The notes under the pieces were generated by a model, which had not been told where the DNA came from, did not search any database, and saw only the letters and a list, made by a program, of their open reading frames with translations. A stretch of 64,000 bases of DNA from Devosia rhodophyticola (GTDB lineage: Bacteria; Pseudomonadota; Alphaproteobacteria; Rhizobiales; Devosiaceae): NCBI RefSeq assembly GCF_028816475.1, contig NZ_CP118247.1, positions 248,001 through 312,000 of the forward strand. The letters run 5' to 3'. Below, piece by piece: positions 7,735-15,963 of the stretch; position 1 is the first letter of the stretch; every line of letters begins with the position of its first letter. The translations under genes and the position numbers were made by a program.

Positions 7735-10302
7735 ATGCGGTATGACAGCGATAATTCCGACGATGAATCCCCTGCCCGTCGGCGGCTGCCGCGACATGAA
7801 ATCGCCCGCACGGCCCAACTTGACCGCTTGCAGTTCGAAATCAGTTCGGCTGCAGCGCGGCTGGACGAATTGGCTTCCGAAGAAACAGAAGAAATAGCAA
7901 TCAATACCGAAGGCGGCGCAGAAGTGTCGCGGACGGCGGATGACGAAGGTAACGACGCGGACATGGAAAGATCATTGAACGACGATACGGCGACAATGGA
8001 TGAAGCGATTTCGACCGTAGAATCTGATGACTTTAATGAAGCCAGGATCGAAAGCGCGCCCGACGTCAAAAGGGCTCCGGTCAAGTTGGGGTTGGGACGG
8101 GCAACCGTTCACGAAGAATGGCAAAAGATTGCGGGCCAAAAGCTCATGGACGGCACGCCCACAGGCCCCTCCTGTCCTGTCGAGGCAGCTCGAAAGGCGG
8201 CGACGCCTGCGACAAAGACTGTTGAACCCATCGCCCCCCCAATTCAGCACAAAGAGCCGCAGCCCAAGCAAGTGTGGGCGGAACCAGCGGTGACTGTTGC
8301 TAATACGCGGGTCGAAGAGGCGCCAAAGCCCCAACCAATGGTTGCCAAGGCTCCTGCCCCCAGCGAAGCGCGGGATACGACGCTACGCGAGCCCGATACG
8401 CGGGACAAAACCAGCGTTCCGCCGATCATTGATGCTGACCGGGGGCCGCTAAAAGGCGGCAAGGTCCCTGAACGGGAGAGCACCGGCGGCAGCGACAATG
8501 GTGGCAAAAGCGGCGGCAATGGCGGATCGGGCGGTGGTGGCGGCAATAAGAGCTTTCATAAGCGCGCCGCAACGCCCAATTTCGCCCAGAGCTTCCAGAA
8601 CGGCATCAATGTAGTTCGCACGAACCTGCTGATCGTCATGTTCTTTACGGTTTTCCTGAACGTGTTGGTTTTGGCCATTCCGATCTATCTGTTCCAGATT
8701 TCGGATCGAGTGCTGACCAGCAGGTCGCTGGACACACTGGTAATGCTGACGGCAGTGATCGTTGGTGCCGTGGTGATGCAGGCGATATTGGACGCGGTGC
8801 GCCGGTTTATCCTGATGCGGACGGCGGTTGAGGTAGCCGTCCAGCTGGGTGCGCCAATCCTGAGTGCGGCGGCGCGGGCGTCACTTAATGGCAATGGCCG
8901 CGATTATCAGGTGCTGGGCGACCTGCAACAGGTGCGCGGCTTCATAACCTCGGGCACGCTCCTGGCATTTTTTGATGCGCCGATGGCGCCATTCTTCGTG
9001 CTGGCGGTGTTTTTGATCCACCCTGAGCTTGGCTACATCGTGGTTGCGGCGGCGTTTGGATTGCTGATCGTGGCGCTGATCAACCAGCGTTTGACCGGCA
9101 AGCATTTTGCCGAGGCCAACGGCTATTTGAGCCGGACGACGATGCATCTGGATTCAATGTCGCGCAATTCGCAGATTATCAACGCGCTGGCGATGATCCC
9201 GGAAGCGGTCAAGATCTGGGGCCGTGACTCGGCATCCTCGATGCAGGCTCAGGTTCGGGCGCAGGACCGAAATATCGTCATGTCCAGCATTTCCAAGGGC
9301 TTGCGACTTTTGACTCAGGTATCAATGCTGGGTTGGGGCGCCTTTCTGGCCATTGGTGGCGAAATGACCGGGGGCATGGTCATTGCCGCTTCGATCATCG
9401 CCAGCCGCGCGTTGTCACCGATTGAAGGGGCGATTGAAGGTTGGAGTTCGTTCACCCAGTTTCGCTCCTCGTTCGGGAAGATTCGCAACCTGCTGCAGTC
9501 CTCGCCGTTCAACTTTGAAAAATTGATGCTACCCAATCCCAAGGGCCGGCTGGACGTTGAGCGGATCCTGTTCGTGCCGCCGCCCAATAAGAAGGTACTG
9601 CTGAACGGGATCAGCTTTTCGCTGGAACCGGGAGAATCGCTGGCGATCATCGGGAATTCAGGCGCTGGCAAGACGACGTTGGGCAAGATGCTGGTTGGAT
9701 CGGTATTGCCGACCTCGGGCAGCGTACGGCTTGACCTGATGGATTTGCGCAATTGGGACCAGCGTCAGTTTGGCGAAAGCATCGGCTATCTGCCCCAGGA
9801 CGTTCAATTGTTCCCCGGCACGATCAAGGCCAATATTGCCCGCATGCGTGAGGACGTCAGTGATCGCGCTATCTTTGATGCGGCAGTTCTGGCCGATGTT
9901 CACGAGCTGATTGCGTCATTTCCGCAAGGCTATGAAACCTATGTGGCGGGCGACGGTTCGCCGCTGTCGGGTGGGCAAAAGCAACGCATAGCGTTGGCGC
10001 GGGCGTTTTTCGGTGATCCCAAGCTGGTGGTGCTGGACGAGCCAAACTCAAACCTCGACTCGTTGGGCGAAAATGCTCTGGCCAAGGCTTTACTGCATGC
10101 GCGCAAGCAAAAGATCACGGTCGTAACCATTACGCAGCGCCCTGCCCTGCTTAACGTCGTCGACAAGATATTGGTGCTCAACAACGGCTCGGTCTCAATG
10201 TTTGGATCGCGCACGGAAGTGATGGCAGCGTTGACGATCAAAAAGCCGGGGCTTGAACGCGGTGGCAGCGGCGCGCTGATACCTGACGCCGGGGGAGCAT
10301 AG
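7735..10302 (+). CDS. Type I secretion system permease/ATPase with disordered N-terminal extension (PrtD-like)
   Basis: An 855-aa inner-membrane ABC exporter. Residues ~290-560 form the transmembrane domain, starting around RTNLLIVMFF. The C-terminal ATPase has Walker A GNSGAGKTT at 640-648, the Q-loop segment YLPQDVQLFPGT, the signature LSGGQKQRIALARA from 744, and Walker B LVVLDEP at 764-770. PrtD-type proteins are usually ~570-600 aa; here about 285 extra N-terminal residues, rich in Glu, Asp, Pro and Ala and ending in a Gly/Ser/Asn run, precede the membrane part. No C39 peptidase-like domain is seen in the extension. GTG 7732 is an alternative start. It partners the HlyD-type adaptor 3 bases downstream; no TolC-type outer-membrane gene is in the window. 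Confidence 0.93.
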   Translation: MRYDSDNSDDESPARRRLPRHEIARTAQLDRLQFEISSAAARLDELASEETEEIAINTEGGAEVSRTADDEGNDADMERSLNDDTATMDEAISTVESDDFNEARIESAPDVKRAPVKLGLGRATVHEEWQKIAGQKLMDGTPTGPSCPVEAARKAATPATKTVEPIAPPIQHKEPQPKQVWAEPAVTVANTRVEEAPKPQPMVAKAPAPSEARDTTLREPDTRDKTSVPPIIDADRGPLKGGKVPERESTGGSDNGGKSGGNGGSGGGGGNKSFHKRAATPNFAQSFQNGINVVRTNLLIVMFFTVFLNVLVLAIPIYLFQISDRVLTSRSLDTLVMLTAVIVGAVVMQAILDAVRRFILMRTAVEVAVQLGAPILSAAARASLNGNGRDYQVLGDLQQVRGFITSGTLLAFFDAPMAPFFVLAVFLIHPELGYIVVAAAFGLLIVALINQRLTGKHFAEANGYLSRTTMHLDSMSRNSQIINALAMIPEAVKIWGRDSASSMQAQVRAQDRNIVMSSISKGLRLLTQVSMLGWGAFLAIGGEMTGGMVIAASIIASRALSPIEGAIEGWSSFTQFRSSFGKIRNLLQSSPFNFEKLMLPNPKGRLDVERILFVPPPNKKVLLNGISFSLEPGESLAIIGNSGAGKTTLGKMLVGSVLPTSGSVRLDLMDLRNWDQRQFGESIGYLPQDVQLFPGTIKANIARMREDVSDRAIFDAAVLADVHELIASFPQGYETYVAGDGSPLSGGQKQRIALARAFFGDPKLVVLDEPNSNLDSLGENALAKALLHARKQKITVVTITQRPALLNVVDKILVLNNGSVSMFGSRTEVMAALTIKKPGLERGGSGALIPDAGGA

Positions 10303-10304
10303 CG

Positions 10305-11639
10305 ATGGCCGGACAGGTAGCACTCCAGAATCTGGAATGGTATTCGGGCGTTCCCCGGTCCATTCGCAAGCAGTCGATCATCGGGATCGGGTTGATCATT
10401 CTGACTTTTGGTGGATTTGGCAGTTGGGCGGCTTTTGCGCCGCTGGCAGCCGCGGTCATTGCGCCGGGCAGCTTTGTCGCAACCGGCGAAAACAAGATCG
10501 TGCAGCATTTTGAAGGCGGCATCGTCAAGGACATGCTGGTGCGCGAGGGAGACAAGGTCACCGTCGGGCAGGAAATGGTGTTGCTTGATGAAACAGCGGC
10601 GCGGGCCAACGCCCAGCAATTGCAGCTACGCATGGTGCGACTCGAAACCATCTGGGCGCGGTTGAACGGCGAAGCCAAGGGCGACTTGATCTATTCGCCG
10701 CCCCCGGCAGTCCTCAAATTGTTGAGCGATCCCGAAGTCGCTTTAATCAACGCCAGCCAGCGTAACAATTTTGAAGCCTCGCGGGACAAGTTGCTCAATG
10801 AAATCGAGTTGATGGAGCAAAATGTCGTGACCCTGCAATATCGCATTACAGGGCGCGAAGAGCAGGTTGCATCAATGGAGCGGCAAATGCTGCTGCTCGA
10901 GGAAGATCGTGACGTGATCACCGATCTGCAAAAGAAAGGTGTCACCACCCGGTCCGCGGTGCGCAACGCCGAGAGGGCGATTGCCGATGGTGAAGGCGAC
11001 ATTGCCAGACTACGTTCGGAAATATCCGAAGCCCAATCGCAGATGATCAAATACAAGCGCGAAATCATTCAGGCGCGCGATGCTGCCCAGCAAGCGGCGC
11101 TGGATGAGATGCAGGGCGTTGAATCTGAACTGGACTCGGTGCGCGAACAGATCTTGCAGGCCAACAATGTGTTGCAGCGCACCTCGATTACAGCGCCGGT
11201 TAGTGGCACGATTGTGCGCATGTTTTACCATACGACGGGCGGTGTCATTGAAAGCGGCAAGCCGATCATGGAAATATTGCCGGCAGATGTACCGCTGATC
11301 GTGGAGGTAAAAATTCCGCGCCTGCAGATTGACGAGGTTCGCAAAGGCCAGCAGGCAACAGTGCGATTGACGGCCTTGAACCAGCGCACGACCCCGGTTT
11401 TAACCGGCGAAGTGATTTATGTTTCGGCGGATACGATTGCCGATCCCGGCAGCGCTGCCCAGGAAATCTATGTGGCGCGGGTCAATATTGATCCATCACA
11501 ATTGCAGCGGGTTGAAAATTTCACCCCGACACCCGGCATGCCCGCCGAAGTGTTCGTGCAAACCCGCGAACGGACGTTTTTTGAGTATCTGACCAAGCCA
11601 ATCGTCGACAGCATGTCCCGCGCATTTCACGAGCGGTGA
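10305..11639 (+). CDS. HlyD-family type I secretion periplasmic adaptor (PrtE-like)
   Basis: A 444-aa membrane-fusion protein that links the inner-membrane exporter to an outer-membrane channel. It has one N-terminal membrane anchor (residues ~22-46), then the lipoyl-like half motif (GENKIVQHFEGGIVKDMLVREGD), a long helical hairpin from about 100 to 290, the second lipoyl half (RTSITAPVSGTIVRM) and a C-terminal beta domain ending in TPGMPAEVFVQT. This architecture and length are typical of PrtE/HlyD proteins. The start lies 3 bases after the stop of the ABC gene, so the two are translationally linked. A strong terminator follows. Confidence 0.95.
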   Translation: MAGQVALQNLEWYSGVPRSIRKQSIIGIGLIILTFGGFGSWAAFAPLAAAVIAPGSFVATGENKIVQHFEGGIVKDMLVREGDKVTVGQEMVLLDETAARANAQQLQLRMVRLETIWARLNGEAKGDLIYSPPPAVLKLLSDPEVALINASQRNNFEASRDKLLNEIELMEQNVVTLQYRITGREEQVASMERQMLLLEEDRDVITDLQKKGVTTRSAVRNAERAIADGEGDIARLRSEISEAQSQMIKYKREIIQARDAAQQAALDEMQGVESELDSVREQILQANNVLQRTSITAPVSGTIVRMFYHTTGGVIESGKPIMEILPADVPLIVEVKIPRLQIDEVRKGQQATVRLTALNQRTTPVLTGEVIYVSADTIADPGSAAQEIYVARVNIDPSQLQRVENFTPTPGMPAEVFVQTRERTFFEYLTKPIVDSMSRAFHER

Positions 11640-11651
11640 ACGAGACGGTGC

Positions 11652-11680
11652 GATTGCGCCCTGTTTGGGCGCAATCTTTA
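11652..11680 (+). terminator. Rho-independent terminator of the secretion operon
   Basis: A perfect 10-bp stem: GATTGCGCCC (11652-11661) pairs with GGGCGCAATC (11667-11676) around a TGTTT loop, followed by TTTAT. It lies 12 bases after the adaptor stop codon and marks the end of the export locus. It may also serve the convergent LysR gene. Confidence 0.85.
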
Positions 11681-11707
11681 TCTACTCAATTTTCAATGGG
11701 TACCAAT

Positions 11708-12601
11708 TCAAAACGTTGCAGCCCTCCCATCTCGCGGAAAATGCTCGCCAAGGAATTTCATGAACTTTCGTACCCTGGGTTCCTGGTAGGCCTCCTTTGA
11801 AGCCACGAGCCAGAGCCCGCTGGTCAGGTCCTCAGTCGTGAAACACATGACAAGATCGGGCAATGGGTCGCCTTCAACGCAGGGAAGTACACCGATTGCC
11901 TCTTCCGTCCTAAGGGAGGCCGACATGGTTATGACGGAATCTACTGTGCTGACAATCTTTGATCTGTCCACATATTGATCCAGCCACTTCATGAGCTTCA
12001 CCCCATTTACCATCGCATCAGGGTAGCTCAGGACCGGGTGAAGGATTAATTCATCTATTGAACGCGGCATCCCGTTCGCCGCCAGATAGGCTTTGCTGCA
12101 ATATAGCCCCCATCTGACAGGCGGCAGCTTTCGAACGATCAGGGTATCGCCCTCGATCTTGTCGCTTGCGCGAATTGCTATATCAGCCTCGCCGCTCTCC
12201 AACGACACATATTGCTCGGACGCATTCGTTTCAAAATGAGTGTTCGGATTGTGTTTTCGAAATTCCGAGATCAAGGGAAGCACCCAGTGGGTCATACTGG
12301 AGTGGGCAGCGGTGACGCGTATTGTCCCGTCTGACGTACGCTTCAAATGATCGGCCCGCGTAAGGACTTTATCGGCAGCGCCCTCCATGCCCGCGGCAAC
12401 TTCAAACAATGCACTCCCGTGAGCGGTTAACGCGTACCCCCGCGTGTCGCGCTCAAACAAGGTCAGGCCCAAAGCAGTTTCCAGCGCGTGCATCCGTCTG
12501 CCGACGGTCGTCTGGTTGATGTTCAATTTCCTTGAAGCGGCCAGCGTCGACCCTTCACGCGCAACGGAAAGGAATGTGCGTATGTCGTTCCAATCAAGCA
12601 T
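11708..12601 (-). CDS. LysR-family transcriptional regulator
   Basis: A 297-aa regulator of standard LysR length. Residues 1-60 hold the winged helix-turn-helix (LDWNDIRTFLSVAREGSTLAA…LNINQTTVGRRMHALE), and the rest is a periplasmic-binding-protein-like effector domain. The start at 12601 (MLDWND) is preferred to the upstream frame start at 12631 because LysR proteins usually begin close to this helix. It is divergent from the sulfotransferase gene with a 123-bp gap carrying a TCTGCA…TGCAGA dyad, so control of the sulfotransferase is likely. The effector is unknown. Confidence 0.9.
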   Translation of the reverse strand: MLDWNDIRTFLSVAREGSTLAASRKLNINQTTVGRRMHALETALGLTLFERDTRGYALTAHGSALFEVAAGMEGAADKVLTRADHLKRTSDGTIRVTAAHSSMTHWVLPLISEFRKHNPNTHFETNASEQYVSLESGEADIAIRASDKIEGDTLIVRKLPPVRWGLYCSKAYLAANGMPRSIDELILHPVLSYPDAMVNGVKLMKWLDQYVDRSKIVSTVDSVITMSASLRTEEAIGVLPCVEGDPLPDLVMCFTTEDLTSGLWLVASKEAYQEPRVRKFMKFLGEHFPRDGRAATF

Positions 12602-12645
12602 AAGCCAAGCGCCTCCGAGAGCATTCTGCACGTATGCCTAGCCGT

Positions 12646-12659
12646 TCTGCAAGTGCAGA
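12646..12659. promoter_or_regulatory. Candidate LysR operator between divergent genes
   Basis: A perfect inverted repeat, TCTGCA (12646-12651) and TGCAGA (12654-12659), with a 2-base spacer lies between the LysR and sulfotransferase genes. An extra half site, TTCTGCA, occurs at 12624-12630, about two helical turns away toward the LysR gene. The arrangement of a full dyad plus a half site suits LysR-type binding. Confidence 0.4.
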
Positions 12660-12724
12660 GATACCGACCGGTCCGTGGCGGGATCATGCTGACGGTGCAA
12701 CCCATTCAACTCAGGAGACAGAAA

Positions 12725-13621
12725 ATGGTCGCTTTGCCAGTTAAGACCCGCGAGATGCACAATCATCACATCGACAGCACCGTCTGGAATGATATCGATT
12801 TCCGGGACGATGACATTGTCATTGCGACGTATGCCAAATCTGGCACATCGTGGATGCAGCAGATTGTCAGCCAGTTGATATTTCAAGGTCAGGAAGGATT
12901 GCCTGTCGCCGAGATGTCGCCCTGGGTCGACCTTAGAGTGCCGCCCAAAGAAGTTAAGCTACCGGTGATTGCAGCACAAACGCATAGGCGATTTCTGAAA
13001 ACCCATCTGCCGGTCGATGCTCTGGTGTTCTCCGACAAGGCCAAATACCTCTATATCGGTCGGGATGCACGCGATGTGATGTGGTCATTACACAACCACC
13101 ACGCGACCGCGAACGGGGCATGGTATGACGCGCTGAACAACACGCCGGGGCGCGTCGGTCCCGAGATCGGCAAACCCCCTGAAAGTACAGTCGAGTATTT
13201 CACCCATTGGCTGGACAATGACGGCGCGCCGTTCTGGCCCTATTGGGAAAATGTGCGGAGCTGGTGGGCGTTGCGCGATCTTGCCAACGTGAAACTGATC
13301 CATTTTGCCGATCTCAAACGCGATCTACCCGGCCAAATTCGCGACATCGCTGCCTTTCTTGACATCGAGCTGGTGCCGGACACGATGGACAGCATCCTGC
13401 ATCACTGTTCGTTCAACTATATGAAGGAAAATGCCTCCGACTCGGTGCCACTGGGCGGTGCATTCTGGGACGGTGGCGCAAAGACATTCATTCACAAGGG
13501 AACAAACGGCCGTTGGCGCGACCAACTCGGTGCCGATGTCAGTGAACGGTATCTGGCGCGCGCCGAGCGTGAGTTGGGACGCGATTGCGCCCGGTGGCTG
13601 GCAGAAGGATCAGTTGGCTGA
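12725..13621 (+). CDS. Sulfotransferase domain protein
   Basis: A 298-aa cytosolic-type sulfotransferase that would move a sulfuryl group from PAPS to a hydroxyl or amine acceptor. The 5'-phosphosulfate loop is visible as YAKSGTSW (residues ~36-43), and the 3'-phosphate segment as YIGRDARDVMWSLHNH near residue 100, with a late GTNGRWRDQL matching the C-terminal PAPS-binding element. The start at 12725 is supported by AGGAGA at 12713-12718. The acceptor is unknown. Two sulfatases lie elsewhere in the window, but not in the same operon. It stands alone and ends convergent to guaA. Confidence 0.88.
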   Translation: MVALPVKTREMHNHHIDSTVWNDIDFRDDDIVIATYAKSGTSWMQQIVSQLIFQGQEGLPVAEMSPWVDLRVPPKEVKLPVIAAQTHRRFLKTHLPVDALVFSDKAKYLYIGRDARDVMWSLHNHHATANGAWYDALNNTPGRVGPEIGKPPESTVEYFTHWLDNDGAPFWPYWENVRSWWALRDLANVKLIHFADLKRDLPGQIRDIAAFLDIELVPDTMDSILHHCSFNYMKENASDSVPLGGAFWDGGAKTFIHKGTNGRWRDQLGADVSERYLARAERELGRDCARWLAEGSVG

Positions 13622-13707
13622 GCCAAATTCCGGAAGGCGGGCCAATATGGCCCGTCTGCCTGTGTCTGGTTGCCCACGAGATTTCCGGCGTTTCGCCGCC
13701 CCGCTTG

Positions 13708-13728
13708 AATTGGTCCACTGGACCAATT
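13708..13728. promoter_or_regulatory. Perfect 21-bp palindrome between convergent genes
   Basis: Arms AATTGGTCCA (13708-13717) and TGGACCAATT (13719-13728) flank a single central C. The TTGGTC…GACCAA form resembles operators of FadR-subfamily GntR regulators (PdhR- and LldR-type sites contain TTGGT…ACCAA). No T-tract follows on either strand, so it is a poor intrinsic terminator. A second, weaker dyad (GGGCCA-ATA-TGGCCC) sits about 65 bp upstream, just after the sulfotransferase gene. Confidence 0.4.
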
Positions 13729-13763
13729 TCCCTCCGACTGGCTCGGCCAATCAAAGGACGTGT

Positions 13764-15332
13764 TCATTCCCACTCGATCGTGCCGGGGGGTTTTGAGGTG
13801 ACGTCGTAGACGACGCGATTGATGCCGCGGACTTCGTTGATGATGCGGGTGGCGGTGCGGCCGAGGAAATTCATGTCGAACTGATAAAAATCCGCGGTCA
13901 TGCCATCGACCGAGGTGACGGCGCGCAGGGCGCAGACAAATTCATAGGTGCGGCCATCGCCCATGACGCCAACAGTCTGGACGGGTAGCAGGACAGCGAA
14001 GGCCTGCCATATCATATCGTACTGCCCTGATTTGCGGATTTCATCGAGATAGATGGCATCGGCCTGGCGCAGGATGTCGAGCTTTTCGGGCGTGATGCCG
14101 CCGGGGCAGCGAATGGCCAGACCCGGACCGGGGAATGGGTGGCGCCCGATAAAGCTGTCGGGCAGACCCAATTCACGGCCAAGCGCGCGCACTTCGTCCT
14201 TGAACAGTTCACGCAACGGCTCGACCAGCTGCATGTTCATGCGCTCTGGCAGGCCGCCAACATTGTGGTGGCTCTTGATGGTGACAGAGGGGCCACCGGT
14301 AAACGAAACGCTTTCGATCACGTCGGGATAAAGCGTGCCTTGCGCGAGGAACTGCGCGCCGCCGAGCTTTTTGGCTTCAGCCTCAAAAGTTTCGATAAAC
14401 AGGCGGCCAATGATCTTGCGCTTGGTTTCGGGATCGCTTTGACCATCAAGCTCGCGCAGGAACACTTCGGACGCGTCAACGTGGACCAGCGGAATGTTAT
14501 ATTCGTCGCGGAACATGGTGACGACCTGCTCGCTCTCATTGAGGCGCATGAGACCGTGGTCGACATAGATGCAGGTGAGTTGGTCGCCAATTGCTTCATG
14601 AATGAGGACGGCGGCGACCGAGGAGTCCACGCCACCGGACAGGCCGCAGATGACCTTGCCGGTGCCAACCTGATCGCGGATTTTTTCGATCATCTTGTTG
14701 CGGTAGGCGGCCATGGTCCAGGAGGCGTCAACGCCGCAGATATTGTGGACGAAATTGGCGTAGAGGCGCGCGCCATCGGGGGTGTGCACTACTTCTGGAT
14801 GGAACTGGACGCCCCAGATGCGGCGCTCTTCGTTGGCAATCATGGCGAAGGGGGCGCCGGTCGAGGTGCCGACAACTTCAAAGCCCTCAGGCAATTGCAC
14901 AACGCGGTCGCCGTGGCTCATCCAGACCTGATGATCGGTGCCCAGATCCCAGACGCCCTCGAAAAGCGATGCTGGCTTTTTGATTGTAACTTCGGCGCGA
15001 CCAAATTCACGGTGATGGCCGGCTTCGACTTTGCCGCCTAGCGCCACGCAGAGCGCTTGCTGGCCATAGCAGATGCCAAGGATGGGCACGTTGGCTTCGA
15101 GCAGCGCCGGATCGATGGCCGGCGCATTTTGATCCAGGGTCGAAGCCGGGCCACCGGAGAGGACGATGCCCTTTGGCTGCAGGGCGCGAACCGCGTCGCC
15201 AGCCGTGCTGAACGGGTGGATTTCGCAATAAACCCCTGTCTCGCGAATTCGACGCGCGATCAATTGGGTGACCTGGGAACCAAAGTCAACGATCAGGATT
15301 GATGGTGGGGTGGTTTCAGCGTGCTCACTCAT
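13764..15332 (-). CDS. guaA: GMP synthase (glutamine-hydrolysing)
   Basis: A 522-aa cytosolic enzyme converting XMP to GMP with ATP and glutamine. The N-terminal class I amidotransferase domain has GICYGQQ with nucleophile Cys88 and a later His-x-Glu (FHPEV). The central ATP pyrophosphatase has the PP-loop SGGVDSS near residue 235, and the C-terminal dimerisation domain ends in [10 protein letters not shown], as in nearly all GuaA proteins. Length is normal (~515-525 aa). guaB lies about 2.4 kb away on the same strand with rsmB, tspO and MAPEG genes between, so the last two steps of GMP synthesis are clustered. Confidence 0.98.
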   Translation of the reverse strand: MSEHAETTPPSILIVDFGSQVTQLIARRIRETGVYCEIHPFSTAGDAVRALQPKGIVLSGGPASTLDQNAPAIDPALLEANVPILGICYGQQALCVALGGKVEAGHHREFGRAEVTIKKPASLFEGVWDLGTDHQVWMSHGDRVVQLPEGFEVVGTSTGAPFAMIANEERRIWGVQFHPEVVHTPDGARLYANFVHNICGVDASWTMAAYRNKMIEKIRDQVGTGKVICGLSGGVDSSVAAVLIHEAIGDQLTCIYVDHGLMRLNESEQVVTMFRDEYNIPLVHVDASEVFLRELDGQSDPETKRKIIGRLFIETFEAEAKKLGGAQFLAQGTLYPDVIESVSFTGGPSVTIKSHHNVGGLPERMNMQLVEPLRELFKDEVRALGRELGLPDSFIGRHPFPGPGLAIRCPGGITPEKLDILRQADAIYLDEIRKSGQYDMIWQAFAVLLPVQTVGVMGDGRTYEFVCALRAVTSVDGMTADFYQFDMNFLGRTATRIINEVRGINRVVYDVTSKPPGTIEWE

Positions 15333-15423
15333 GGCGAGGCTTTAGCGTCCGCGCCAGATTAAGGCAAGATGAAGAAGTGCAAAGCGGGGTTGCGAAATTG
15401 CAATCCCCAACTTTAGCGGCGCG

Positions 15424-15909
15424 CTAGTTGAGAATGCCGATGGATAAATTGAGCAGGCTGGCAAAACTGACCCAGGCCAGATAGGGCACAAAAAGCCAGG
15501 CAGCAGCAGGATCAAGACGGCGAGCAGTGGCGATGAAGGCGATGATCAGCGCCAGAATGGCAAGAATGATGGCAAAAGCAGGCCAGACCAGTTGGGCGAC
15601 AAACCAGACGGGCGACCATGCCCAATTCATGACCATCTGAGCGTACCATATTTTCATGACGGTGCTGGAGCGGTCGATCATGTAAATGCGCCAGCCGGCG
15701 ACGGCGATCATGATGTAGAGCGCGAACCAGACGGGGCCGAAAATCCAGTTGGGTGGATTGAAGGGTGGCTTGTTGAGGCTTTGATACCATTGCCCGGGCA
15801 CGGACTGAGTGCCGACAAGTGCCCCTACGCCGATGACAGCGGCCAAGAAAATCGCCAGCAATACCCAGGGGCGCGGTGTCTTATAGTCGTCCAGCGAGGC
15901 CATGCTCAT
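15424..15909 (-). CDS. TspO/MBR family membrane protein
   Basis: A 161-aa integral membrane protein with five predicted transmembrane helices. The family signature WYQSLNKPPFNPPNWIFGPVW is present near residues 41-61, and W/N-rich helices (MNWAWSPVWF) follow, as in tryptophan-rich sensory proteins and the mitochondrial translocator protein. Members bind porphyrins and other hydrophobic ligands and modulate stress or pigment responses in Alphaproteobacteria. A start at 15903 (second Met) is also possible. It lies between guaA and rsmB, without an obvious functional link. Confidence 0.9.
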   Translation of the reverse strand: MSMASLDDYKTPRPWVLLAIFLAAVIGVGALVGTQSVPGQWYQSLNKPPFNPPNWIFGPVWFALYIMIAVAGWRIYMIDRSSTVMKIWYAQMVMNWAWSPVWFVAQLVWPAFAIILAILALIIAFIATARRLDPAAAWLFVPYLAWVSFASLLNLSIGILN

Positions 15910-15963
15910 TTCAACAATCCAATTGCGTGTCCGAACGTTGAACGCTGGAAAGATTGAATTGGT

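Noticed and set aside
13539..13773. Short minus-strand frames over the sulfotransferase end and the palindrome
   Set aside because: They overlap a well-supported gene and the intergenic dyad, and show no family features.
14139..15041. 300-aa plus-strand frame opposite guaA
   Set aside because: It is an antisense shadow of a clearly conserved housekeeping gene, with no ribosome binding site or family match.
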